From assembly GCA_013416795.1 (NCBI GenBank), contig RQSC01000014.1, positions 514,339 to 578,338 of the forward strand: a stretch of DNA of 64,000 nucleotides, written 5' to 3'. Under the pieces are notes generated by a model. That model saw only the letters and a list, made by a program, of their open reading frames with translations, did not search any database and was not told the origin of the DNA. A program made the translations under genes and the position numbers. This DNA comes from Prasinococcaceae sp. CCMP 1430. Its lineage: Eukaryota > Prasinodermophyta > Palmophyllophyceae > Prasinococcales > Prasinococcaceae. This document shows positions 32,121 to 42,600 of the stretch, one piece after another. How positions within the stretch are numbered: position 1 is the first letter of the stretch; every line of letters begins with the position of its first letter.

Positions 32121-33083
32121 ATGGTCGGTACTGTCGCAGAGGTAACCTCGCTGACCATCTACCCGGTCAAGTCGTGCGGGGGCGTGGACGTGTCGCCGCT
32201 TGCGGAGCGCTGGCCAGTCGACACCGAGGGGCTGCGCCACGATCGCGAATGGGTCGTCGTCGACGCAGACACGGGGCGCTTCGCTTCGCAGCGCGCGACG
32301 CCGCGCATGGCGACAGTCCGCTGCTCGCTTGATTTGACGGTCGGCGAGCTCGTGCTGTCATCTGCGGCGTGCGGCGGCGCGTTGCGCGTGCCGCTCGCGG
32401 CGCCGGCTCAGACCGCGCTCTCGCCGCGGGACGTGCGCGTGTGGGAGTTCAAAGGACAGGCGCACGATGAAGGCGATCCTGCTGCGGAATGGATGACGCG
32501 CGCGCTTGCACAGGATGATGGCGATGGCGGAGGGGGCAGGGCTTTTCGCCTCGTGCGCTTCGACGCGCGTCTCAGCTCTCGTCCACTGGACGCGGACTTC
32601 GTCGGCCCGGATTTTGAAGGCGGCACTCGCTTCTCAGACGGCTACCCCATGCTCATAGCGTCGCACGAGAGCCTCGGCGCGCTCAACGAGGCCCTCACCG
32701 CGAAGGGAGAGACTGCCGTGCCGCTCGAGCGCTTCCGCGCGAACATCGTCGTGCGAGGCGCCGCCGGTAAAGCGCTCGCGCCGTATGAGGAGGACACGTG
32801 GCTCAAATTCCGTTGCGGCGGCATCGACCTCGCGATGGTGAAGCCGTGTGCGCGGTGCACCATGCCGTCTGTGGACCAACAAACTGGCCACAAGCCGAGC
32901 CCGAGTGAGCCTCTTCGCACTTTGACAGACACCCGCAAGGGATCCGATCTGGGCTACACCCGCAAGAAGATGAGCGGGGGCGCGTACTTTGGTGCCAACG
33001 TTGTGGCCTTGCCTGGTGTGACCTCGGCGTCACTGGGGGTCGGCGACGCCATCCAGGTGATTGAAGCAGGGGCCTGGGAGTGA
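32121..33083 (+). CDS. MOSC-domain protein, mARC-like molybdenum cofactor enzyme
   Basis: A 320-residue protein from ATG 32121. MOSC N-terminal beta barrel first: LTIYPVKSCGGVDVSP, GLRHDREWVVVD and RFASQRATPRMA. MOSC proper follows: FSDGYPMLIASHESL, FRANIVVRG and AMVKPCARCTMPSVDQQTG, then GAYFGANVV. The CxxC (Cys243, Cys246) lies where mARC proteins have the cysteine that binds molybdenum. mARC enzymes reduce N-hydroxylated compounds with cytochrome b5 and its reductase, usually at mitochondria. No membrane segment is obvious at the N terminus, so the location is open. It is intronless, and its stop is 90 bases from the converging sulfotransferase-like gene. Confidence 0.9.
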   Translation: MVGTVAEVTSLTIYPVKSCGGVDVSPLAERWPVDTEGLRHDREWVVVDADTGRFASQRATPRMATVRCSLDLTVGELVLSSAACGGALRVPLAAPAQTALSPRDVRVWEFKGQAHDEGDPAAEWMTRALAQDDGDGGGGRAFRLVRFDARLSSRPLDADFVGPDFEGGTRFSDGYPMLIASHESLGALNEALTAKGETAVPLERFRANIVVRGAAGKALAPYEEDTWLKFRCGGIDLAMVKPCARCTMPSVDQQTGHKPSPSEPLRTLTDTRKGSDLGYTRKKMSGGAYFGANVVALPGVTSASLGVGDAIQVIEAGAWE

Positions 33084-33089
33084 CATGTA

Positions 33090-33095
33090 TGTACA
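33090..33095. terminator. Candidate shared 3'-end signal TGTACA (MOSC / sulfotransferase-like)
   Basis: TGTACA lies 7 bases past the MOSC stop and 79 bases past the stop of the converging gene. It sits within a longer near-palindrome of TGTATGTACATACA. Confidence 0.5.
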
Positions 33096-33173
33096 TACAG
33101 TACAGTGTAGCATATTGAGAGTAAGGCTTCTACACCGCCAATTGCTTTACACATTGCTGTACTACTTTTCGTC

Positions 33174-34958
33174 CTAAAGCACGGGTCTGGCGCCGGGCTC
33201 GAGCGCCGGCGACACGAGGGGCGGCTCGCAGAAGTAGCTCGGGTAGAGCTCCTGGCTGATCCACTCGTACAGCATGAGGTCGTACATGTTGTCGGCCTCG
33301 AGCACAGCGCGCAGCTCCGGGACCTTCAATATCTGCAGCTCAAGGACGCTCTCGTGGTGTCCAGGCGGTAGCATGAAGTCTGGGTGCATGGACGCGCCGG
33401 CATTGCCGCCCAGCAGTGCGAACGCCCGCTTGGCGTCGCACCCGAGGCGCTCGAGTGGAACGATTGCGTTGAAGGATGCCGCGGCCTGTCGCGCTAGCAC
33501 AAAGTCTTCGTACGTCACCCTCCGATGGAAGTTGATCCCACATCCAGCTATACCGTAGTTGTTGAGGAGGAGCGGATTGCCTCTCGCTTTCGACAAGTAG
33601 CCCATCGGGCAGGAGCAATTCTGCGAGAGCAGCCGCACGAGATAGTTGTCAATGTAGCAATTCGCGTCAATCCTTCCACCCCCCTTGGTTTTTGCGTGCT
33701 GGCCAGCAGCAGTGAGGTCTTTGTCTCGCATGCGACTGCATGCCTTGCTCTTGCTCCAGGTGTTGTCCATCCACGAGCGCAGATCTCGCACGGCCGCCTC
33801 GAGCTGCTCGTCGCTGACGCGCTCTGGCGGTCTCGGGCTAATCTTGCCACCCCGTAGGTACTCCCGTATGCCGCCCTTGCCCGTGCAAGGGCGACCCTTG
33901 GGGCACGGCCCGCCCAGCGGGGGCGGTTCGTCCGCGAAGAGCTGCCACAAGCTGTTCAGGCCGTCGAAGACGCTGCTCCAAGACATCTCGCTTTGCCAGC
34001 GATGCAGTGGGTGTCGCACGATCGTCACGAAGCTCGACCGGCGCGCCACCGCCTCGTCATGCATGCACATTACGGGGGCCGCGAGGTACTCCTCGACCAT
34101 CGTGAGGGCTGAAGTGTTCGCGAGCAGCGACTGCGACCGGTTACAGTATGCCTGCCGCTTCAATGGTAGCTCCTCCCGGTCTGTGCGAAAGCCATAATCG
34201 TGGCCTCTCGTTGGCACGCCAATGCACCCCTTCACGAGGTCCCCGCCTGCCTTGCGCTCATGCATCCAATATATGAGTGGCCGCTCGGCCAAGCGATGAT
34301 TCCCATCGGCAGCATCGGCGGCGCGCACCGCCGCTGCGCCGGTGGCCTTGTCACGCGCAGCGCTCGGCCATCCGCTCACCTCTGCCGACAGCAGCGCACC
34401 TCTGCGGCGCGTAGAGCACTCGTAGCGCCGAGGCTCGCGCGACACCCCGAGCAAGGCCTCTTCATCGCGACCCCACGAATCGCCTCCGTCCTCCGCTCTC
34501 GCGGCCAGGTAGTTGCGTCGAGCATGCATGGAGGTGAGGGCGCTTAGCATTGCGGAGCAGTCACCCTCCTCTGGCCACCAGGCGCTTGGTGCATCACTCG
34601 CCGCGCTCCTTGTGACGTCATCTGCAGAGCCTGCCTCCACGTCTACGATTTCTCTCGCGAGACCCTGCGGCCGCAGTGACATGCCAGACTCTTGGGAAGA
34701 CAGCTTGTCCTCGAGGCGCCCCTCAAGCTCCCGCAGGACCCCACGCGTAGCGTGCGCGCCGTCTAGAGCCATAACCGGCGGAGACATCAGCACGAGCGCT
34801 GCAACCACCGCGAGCAGCGCCTCCACGCGGAAGCGGCGCCGGGGTGCGGCGGCGGCCGAGCTGGGCGGCGCGGAAGCGCGGCGTCCGGCCGCGCCCATCT
34901 CACGTGCACGTCCTGCACACCCCATCATCCGCGTAAGCGCGGCGCGAGCGCGCTGCAT
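33174..34958 (-). CDS. Sulfotransferase-like type II membrane protein
   Basis: A 594-residue protein. From ATG 34958 there is a basic cytoplasmic tail, then a membrane anchor (FRVEALLAVVAALVLM, about 44-62) and a lumenal domain with several Cys and NxS/T sites, the layout of Golgi enzymes. Two regions resemble PAPS-binding loops: HERKAGGDLVKG (about 230) for the 5'-phosphosulfate loop and VTIVRHPLHRWQSEM (about 310) for the 3'-phosphate loop with its RxxxxRxxSE spacing. The likely role is transfer of sulfate to glycans. The exact subfamily is not recognised. ATG 34928 or 34925 would still leave the anchor. It is intronless and diverges from the kinesin gene with 82 bases between start codons. 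Confidence 0.62.
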   Translation of the reverse strand: MQRARAALTRMMGCAGRAREMGAAGRRASAPPSSAAAAPRRRFRVEALLAVVAALVLMSPPVMALDGAHATRGVLRELEGRLEDKLSSQESGMSLRPQGLAREIVDVEAGSADDVTRSAASDAPSAWWPEEGDCSAMLSALTSMHARRNYLAARAEDGGDSWGRDEEALLGVSREPRRYECSTRRRGALLSAEVSGWPSAARDKATGAAAVRAADAADGNHRLAERPLIYWMHERKAGGDLVKGCIGVPTRGHDYGFRTDREELPLKRQAYCNRSQSLLANTSALTMVEEYLAAPVMCMHDEAVARRSSFVTIVRHPLHRWQSEMSWSSVFDGLNSLWQLFADEPPPLGGPCPKGRPCTGKGGIREYLRGGKISPRPPERVSDEQLEAAVRDLRSWMDNTWSKSKACSRMRDKDLTAAGQHAKTKGGGRIDANCYIDNYLVRLLSQNCSCPMGYLSKARGNPLLLNNYGIAGCGINFHRRVTYEDFVLARQAAASFNAIVPLERLGCDAKRAFALLGGNAGASMHPDFMLPPGHHESVLELQILKVPELRAVLEADNMYDLMLYEWISQELYPSYFCEPPLVSPALEPGARPVL

Positions 34959-35040
34959 CTGGGAGGCCCTCTATCCTCCCACCCCGCCGCCTCCAGCCTT
35001 CCCATACATCCTCGTTACCAGCTAAGCTTCGCCGAGAGGC

Positions 35041-37936
35041 ATGGACATGGACGCCGCCGATGCGATGCCGGCCGCCGAGGCGCCAGAGGAGGCCCCGCAC
35101 GGGCGCAGCGACTCGGCAGCGGGCTCGCGCGGTGGCAAGAAGTGGAAGGCCAAATTCGCACGCGGGCTCGAGGTGAGGGACTCGCCGGTGCCCTGGCGCG
35201 CGCGTCTTAGCGGGAGTGGAGGGAAGCCGTGCCGGTTCTCCTCCCCCACTGCCACCCGCTCCTCCGCCCACACGCGCGCACCCTCCCATCTCCCCTTTGG
35301 CGCGCGTGCGCCACCCCGCCCCCATCTGACGAGCGAGTTCGCATGGGCGCGCACGCGCACTTCGCACACAGGCCGTCAAGGGCGTGGCGAGCCAAGTTCG
35401 GTCTTTCGTCGAGGAGCGGGAGATGCTGCGCGCGTCGTCGGGCGAGCAGCTGCGCGATCTGCGCAAGCAAGTCGACGGAGCTGACGGCGCAAAGGGCGCG
35501 CGGGGTAGCGGCGGCTCGGCGGGCCGCTATGCCGACCTCCCCCCAGCGGTAGCTTCGCTCGCGCGCGAGCGCGACGAGCTGCGGGCAGAGGTGGCGCGCC
35601 TGGAGGACGAGCTGGCGGTTGCGTCGGCCAGCGCCTCGCGCGCCGACGCGCAACAGCGACTCATCGTCGAAGGCGCGGAGAGCGCCGCGGCCGATGTGGA
35701 GGCTCTCAAGCGTTCGACAGAGGCGGACCTCGACTCCTTGCGCGAAGAGCTCAAGGAGGCGCGCTCTGACGCCGAGGCTGCCGGGGAACGGTTGAAGGCC
35801 TCGAACAGCGCCGCAGGCACCCTCAGGGCCGAAGCGGAGGACGTGAGGGTGCGTCTAGAGGGGGCCCAGGTCGAGACTGACGGTCTCAGGGCGAGACTGG
35901 ACGGCCTCAAGTCAGAGCTGGAGGCGTCGAAACGGGAGGCGGACGAGCTGCGGAGCGAGACTGAAGCCAAACGCACCGAGGCGACGGGCCTGCGAGCCGA
36001 GCTGGAAGCGGCGCGCTCCGAGGGCGGCGCGAACGCCGAAGCTGCGCAGCGTGACCTCGACAGCCTCAGAGCGCAGCTGCAAACGTTGACGGGGGAAGCC
36101 GAGGGCCTCAGCGCCAAGCTTGCCGCCTCCAAAAGTGAGGCGGACGGTCTGAGAGCCGAGGTTGAGCAGCTCAGGGCACAGCTGGCGTCCTCGAACTCAC
36201 AGTCGGACTTCCTCAAAGAAGAGGCCCATGGTCTCCGATCGGAGCTGCAAGCCGCGAAGGAGGAGGTCAAAGGTCTCGGCATGGAACTGCAAGCCTCGAA
36301 GGATGCCGAGGACGGCCTGAGGTCGGAGGTCGCGTCAGCGCGTGAGGAAGGTGCAGCGGCGGTGGCATCGACCGAGGCAGCGGCGCGCGAGGCGGCCGCT
36401 CAGGCCGAGGCCAAGCACGACGCGGCGCTTGCCGATGCCGCCGCGTCGGCTGCAGCGGCGGCGGCGGCAGCGGCAGAGGCGCACGCAGCAGCGCTGCGCG
36501 TCTCGCGCGAGGAAACCCAGGCAGCCCTGGCCACGGCAGAGGAGCTGCGCGCCACGCTGTCATCCATCGAGGCGGATCACAAAGCGCAGATGGAGGCCAA
36601 GGTGACAGCCCTTCGAGAGGCCGCCGCGGTCGAGCTCGCTCGCGCGCTCGACGACGCAGAGGCGCGCGCGAAGGCGGAGCGAGAGACAATAATTGTGAAA
36701 TACAAGGCCGAGGTCAAGCAGCGGAAGAAGCTCTACAACGAGCTTGCGGATCTCAAAGGCAACATCCGCGTTTACGCGCGCGTGCGCCCGCTGAATCAGC
36801 GCGAGGTCAAGCTGGGCTCGCCGCAGGTGACGTCCTTCCCTGCGGGCGACGACGGCAGCCCGGATGACACGCTGATCCTCCGCACGCCCGACCGAAGTGG
36901 CGGCTCGCGCGAGAAGGTGTTCGAGTTTGACCGCGTGTACGGGCCCGACAGCACCCAGGAAGACGTCTTCAAGGACACCGAACCGGTCGTCACAGCCGTC
37001 CTTGACGGATATAACGTCTGCGTGTTCGCGTACGGTCAGACAGGCAGCGGCAAAACGTATACAATGGAGGGCCCAGCCGAAGACCCCGGCGTCAACACGC
37101 GCGCGCTGCGGCAGCTCTTCAGGGTCGCCGAGGACAAAGGCGACGAGTGCGAGCTCACCGTGCATGCCAGCTGCATCGAGGTCTACTGCGAAAACATCCG
37201 TGACTTGCTCGCCAAGAAGCCCAGCGAGTCCAACCTCGAGGTTAAGATCGACGGCAAGAAGGGGACGTACGTGCCGAACCTGATTGAGGAGGAGGTCAAG
37301 TGCGTCGAGGATGTGCACAAGCTTGTGGCCCGCGCCAAGAGGGGGCGCTCGACGTACGCTACCAACATGAACGAGCATTCGAGCCGCTCCCACTCGATGC
37401 TGAGCGTGAGGGTCTCCACAAAGAGCCGCTGGACAGGCGCGTCCACACGTGGCGTGCTGCACTTGGTTGACTTGGCCGGTTCTGAGCGCGTGGGCAAGAG
37501 CGAGGCCACGGGCCAGCGGCTCAAGGAAGCACAGGCTATCAACAAGTCCCTCTCAGCGCTTGGCGACGTCATCGCCGCGCTGGCGACGTCCGAGAAGCAC
37601 GTGCCCTTTCGCAACTCGAAGCTTACGTACTACCTGCAGAACGCTCTCGGAGGCAACTCCAAAGTGCTCATGTTTTGCCAGGCCTCACCAGCGGAGGACA
37701 ACGCCAGCGAGACGAGCTGCTCGCTGCTCTTCGCCACGCGCGCTCGCGGCGTTGCACTCGGGAAGGCCACCGCGAACAAGAGCGGTGGCGGCGCCAAGAA
37801 GGGCGCGCCTGCTAAGTCGGCCAAGCACAAGACCGCGGCGCCCATCAGTGTCGCCGCGCTCGACAGCGCCAGCGTGGACGACTCCGCGGACGTCGAGGAA
37901 AAGGCCGACAAGCTCGCCGGCGAGGACGACATGTGA
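35041..37936 (+). CDS. Kinesin-14 (C-terminal motor)
   Basis: Two exons, 35041-35172 and 35372-37936, joined in phase 0 (GAG|GTGAGG donor, ACACAG acceptor), give 898 residues. Residues about 60-480 form a long heptad-type coiled coil rich in Glu, Ala and Leu. The neck reads YKAEVKQRKKLYNELADLKGNIRVYARVRP, broken here as one conserved kinesin-14 region, and the motor follows it (about 505-855): P-loop GQTGSGKT (about 600), switch I NEHSSRSH, switch II DLAGSE. A C-terminal motor after the coil means minus-end-directed movement, as in spindle and cargo kinesin-14s. The tail is basic then acidic. The 5' untranslated region is short, since the divergent sulfotransferase-like gene begins 82 bases away. 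Confidence 0.95.
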
Positions 37937-38145
37937 GCGGTCAGTCGGTCGGGCCCGACTGAGAGGGTCGCCGTTCGCCGAGCGGGTGTGCTCTTTGACA
38001 GCGGCGGGGAGAGCCACAAGCGGGCGCGCAGTTGGATGGCGACGCGGTGCGCAGGTCTTCGCATGCTCGTAGGTGGAACCGAGAGATGTTCCCGCGCGTG
38101 TACGCGCTGAACCGCCCCGCTGTATTACTCTTTCTGCGGTGCCCC

Positions 38146-39200
38146 TCAGGCGCTGCCTCCCGCGCCGCCGTCCATCTTCCAGCAGTCGCGGCGCGCGCGC
38201 ACGCGGTGCTATTTGTCAGCGGCAGCATCTCACAGGAAGCAAACGCGTGGCGCACGCGTTTTGTCCACCAGCACAAATGCAGGCGCAGGCGCGAATACGG
38301 CGAGGCGAATGCGATCCCCTCGCACACGGCGCCCACTCCCACCTTTGCCCTCGCCTTGGCGAAAAGCTCCTGCTGCAGACGCATCGCCTCCTCCTCGGTC
38401 ATCTCGCCAGCGCCCGCCTGCTTTCGCTTTCGCTTCGTCGCCAAGCGGTCCTCCACCGACTCACGCGTCGCCGCATCGAGCGCCTTCACCGGTTCGATGA
38501 GCGAGCTGAGCCCGAGCTCTTCCAGCGCCTCGAGCACGTGGGCAGGTGATATCTTGCCGGCGCCCTTGCCCTGGCACGCGCGCACATTCGCGCGCGCCCG
38601 CGCGCACGGCGAGGCGGGGTCAGCGTGGGCACTCGCACACACGCTCGGAACGCACGCCCAACAGACACATCCTCACGGTACCCCATCCCTACCGCTTTCC
38701 CCGCCGTAGCACGCGCACCTTCTTCTGCGCCTCGCAGAGCTCGTTGGCCTGTGCAGTGAGCAGCGCAACGAACTCGCCGCACACAGCGATGAGCGCATCC
38801 TTGGCGTCACCAGCGACACGCACGCCGCCGCCGAGGTTCTCCTTGAGGACCTTCTCCAGGGACGCTGCACGTATGCAGAGGCGCACACACGCGATAGAAA
38901 GAGTGAAGGAGGGAGGAAAGAGACGAGGGACGGCGAGCGCGAAGTAGAAGCGATGGGATGCAGAGCACAGCAGCGCAGAGCACAGCAATGCATCAGTACA
39001 CGGCGGTGGCACAGCGCTTGACGCGTGCACCGGGCACCGGAAGTAGCTCCGTGGCGCGCCCCGCGCGCCCCCGCCTCCCCTTCTCGCCCATGCCCCATCG
39101 AGCTCTCGACCCTCATGACTCCCCGGGCCCTCATCCCACCCTACGCACCCTTTGGGATGTTGACGTCGTCTGCGAGCCTGCCGTACTCGCCGTCGGCCAT
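38146..39200 (-). CDS. DR1: DR1 / NC2-beta transcription repressor
   Basis: Four exons in phase: 39200-39149, 38864-38719, 38570-38343 and 38175-38146, giving 151 residues. NC2-beta pairs with NC2-alpha through a histone fold and binds TBP on promoters, repressing or redirecting RNA polymerase II initiation. Visible pieces are NIPKASLEKVLKENL, VRVAGDAKDALIAVCGEFV, LLTAQANELCEAQKK, then KISPAHVLEALEELGL and the hallmark LQQELFAKAR. Donors are GTGCGT, GTGCGC and GTGGGA. The last exon, nine codons rich in Gly, is the least certain; the reading frame otherwise stays open past 38343 without resemblance to DR1. An intron interrupts the histone fold between helices 2 and 3. It is divergent from the STAND gene and convergent with kinesin. 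Confidence 0.9.
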
Positions 39201-39659
39201 CCTGCGCCTCGGGGGCACGAGCGTGTGAGCGAGCGCCCGCACGCGCGCGCGCGCGCGCGCCTGTGGCCGCTGCGCCTGCTGCTGCTGCTGCTGCGCGCGC
39301 GCTGGCAGCGCCTCTGGCGTCCGCAGCGAAACGGCCGAGGCCACCTCAGCGCCCCCCAACCGCCTCCTTGCCACTTTGGGTCAAGCTAACATACAGCGTA
39401 CTGCAGTACTGTAGGTCAAAATCAAAAGAAATTCGACAGGTGCATTCCTTTTGACCTCTGGCGCTGCTGGGACGTGCCTCGCGCCGCGGCGCCCGCACGC
39501 GCGGGCAGCGCCCCTGCACCAGGTCGGGCAAGAGGCGGAGGGGGCGTCACTCCCGCGCGGCGCTGCGCCTTGGGCCTTTCAGCGACTGACCCCCCCCTGC
39601 GCCGAGGCGCGGGGGGGCGGTTGGTCCCGCTCCCGCCCCTCCGGCGTCGCGCGCGCACC
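39201..39659. promoter_or_regulatory. Divergent promoter region DR1 / STAND gene with inverted repeats
   Basis: The 459 bases between the two start codons contain an AT-richer core at 39380-39465. It holds the perfect palindrome GTACTGCAGTAC (39398-39409, extendable with a 2-base bulge) and an inverted pair AGGTCAAAA (39413-39421) and TTTTGACCT (39449-39457). The latter belongs to a 17-base sequence repeated upstream of the EF-G gene. Confidence 0.6.
39442..39458 (+). promoter_or_regulatory. Shared element GCATTCnTTTTGACCTC, copy 1
   Basis: GCATTCCTTTTGACCTC; 16 of 17 bases are identical to the copy at 46558. The core TTGACC equals the plant W-box, which is only a resemblance. Confidence 0.5.
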
Positions 39660-42600
39660 ATGATGACTCGGCGGGGCTCCGTCGCCAACGCGGCGACGCT
39701 CAAGCACCTCGTTGGCGCCGACGGTCTCGACGACGACGGCGATGATGAGGAAGGCCAGGGCGGGGTCGCGAGGTCGCAGCGGCGCCGCGGCTCGGTTGGC
39801 GGTGTTGCGGACTTCAGCGGCGGCGGTGGCCCCTCTTCGTGGCGTCGTCGGCGCGACTTCCAGTACGACGTAATCGCCAGCCTCGGCTGCGCCAACGCCA
39901 GGCTCATACCGTTAAAAAAGGAGGTGCTCGTGATGCACACAACGCATGAGAACCACCGCCTTGCCGAGGCAGCAGATTCGTTGCGGCGGGTGGTCGCAGG
40001 ATTGCGTGCGCAGGGGTACTCGCGCCGCGACGTCACCATTCAGGAGTGGCGCAGGAGGCGCGACCAGCACACCAGGGCTCTACGCGCGGCGCCGTGCGTC
40101 GTCCTCAACGCGATCGATAAGGCGCCTGCGGACTACTACATGTGGCTGCGCGAGCTACGCGGGTTCGGCTGCCTGCTGATACAGGTTCCCGGTAACGCCG
40201 TGCGCACGAAGCGCGATGAGGCCGACGAGATCAGGGATGAGGCGCTCGCGCTGCGCGAGCTGGGCTTCGAGGTCGCTGGCCCGGCCATGGCCGCGCCTGG
40301 CACGCGTGCCTCGTCGGGAGGGCGCGCACGCTCGCTCAGCCTTTCAAGGAGCGCTTCTGCACTGCTCTCGTCCCCGTCGGCTCGGACGCGCGACGACGTC
40401 AACCAGGCCGCGGGGTGCGCGGACTACCATATCTCCTCCGCTGATGCACTGCCTGAGCCCGAGTCGCTGCCAGACAAACTGGTGGCCCCATACTCGACCA
40501 ACTTGGCAGAGTGTGCACCAGTACGCGAGGACGGCGTTGTAGAGGTGTACATATATGTGTCTGCCACCGGCGCTCACGTGGCTGAACGCGCTGTGCTTCA
40601 CTCAAAGGTGCTGCCACGTCTCGCTGAGCGATTCATGGAGCGTCACGTGCGGTTGGTAATTGTCGACCCAGTAGAGACGCACAAAGGCGCTACAGACGCT
40701 ACAATTTTGCAGGCCGCATCCGACTGCTCCGCTAGCATCATGCTCACGCTGCTCGACACTGCATCGGCGCCAGAGGACTCAGGACTGAAGGCGCTGAAGT
40801 CGGACGCCTTCGAGCCCGTGCTTGGCGCCACGCAGGCCTCGCCAGATCTCGAGTGGATAGACGCACTGAGCGAAGGGCTATCGCGGCAGGAATATGAGCT
40901 CATGCAGGCCACAGGGGTTCATTCTGAGAAGCCGCAGACGCGCTTCCTGGATGGGTACCACCTAGGCGGCACGCATGTGCTGGCCTACCGACGCGATCCT
41001 GAGAGTATCGCGGGCGTGCCGATGGAACATCGAGCACACTTCGTTGGCGGCGACGAGGCCCGCTCGCGCCAACGCGCAGCCTCGCTACTGTCGACCCTCT
41101 ACGCATGCCCCTTCGTTCAGATCAGGACGTACAAGTGCGTTTTCGGCGGCGTGCGCGCGCGCGGGCGCGGGGCACCCGTGCCCTACATGAGCGGGCTCGA
41201 GGACTTTGAGCGCATGGTCGAGCATGACCTCTACGTGCGCATCAAGCATGAGCTCTTCAGCAACAATCAGATTGACGCGCGCGTGCACTGGCATCGTCCC
41301 GAAGAAATCATACAGGTGAGGCGATGTGAGCTAACTCGCACGACGCCTGTGGCAAGTGTATGGCTGGCACGCTGACAGTATCTGCGCGCACACGCACGCT
41401 CGCTCTCTTTGCGCTCACGCGCACGCTCGCTCTCTTCGCGCTCACGTGCACGCTCGCTCTCTCGCGCACTCTCGCTCCGTCAGTGGCGCATGAGGGACTC
41501 GCTTCAAGTGTACATGGCGAGTGCCGAGGCAGAGAAGATGTTGCTTCGAGCAGTGAAGCTCGGCCGGCCGGCGGTGATTGCTATGGGCGCACGCGCTGGA
41601 AGTGGCTGCACACAGGCTCTGACGCGCGTAGTGCGCGAGACACGGCGATTATATGGCCGGGAGCTGGGCGTATGTGCGTGCTGGGGCGGTGGATTTGGAG
41701 GCTCGGGCGTGGGACTGTCGGCTGCCGCCGCATTGCGTTGCGTCATACGTCAGGTGATTGACGAATGTTCTCCACACCTCGACGACTTCCTGCTTGCGTC
41801 CGACGCAGACGGCCTCATGCGCAACCTGGTGGAAGTGCTCGCCGAGGGCTCCGCACGCGCGCGGAAGCGCATTGTGGTGGTGTTTGACGGAATCGATGCC
41901 CTCGATGGCTCCGACCGCCCTTGGCTTCCGAAAGAGGTCGACATGCCAGAGAACACGCAATTAATGTTCTCCTTCGCGGAACAAGTGAAGACCGCCGGCG
42001 CTGGTGGCTCGATGCTCGGCGCCGTGAGTTCTGCCGCAATACTCGCAGGGGGGATCAAGGCACTGCAAGGGAGCGCGTCCAACGCGGGCGAGAGCGCCGG
42101 GGGTGGGCGAAGCAGCGCCGGTGGCAGGTTCAAACTTGCGGTGGCGAAGACGGTGCTGAATTCGAAGCTGCAGGGCGCGCGCGATGCCAGGATGAACGAC
42201 CCGCTGAGGGTGCCGCACCACAGTTTCGGGGGGCAGCAGGCGCAGGCGGCACTGCGGCGGCGCATCGCCCTGACGGACTTTCTCCCTCGCTGGATGCCTG
42301 GTCCTATGGCGCAGGTACTGCGATTACGTCCCATGGGCATCAAGGACCGCAAACTGTTGCTTCTCAAGCTCGCGCGCGGCTGCTACAAGGAGCCGAGCTC
42401 GACGCTTCTCGATGGTGTCCTGTCAAGGCCTGCCGGGGCCATGCCCCTCTTTGTGCAGCTCATGCACGCGCATCTCCTGCGCGAAAACTTGTACGACAGT
42501 AGCGCCCTTGCAGCGGCAGCGGCGGCCGTGGATGCGCGCGCGCGCGGCAGGTCGACCATGCAGTCAGCCGCCGCCCAGTTCCAGGCCAGAGTAGACGCGC

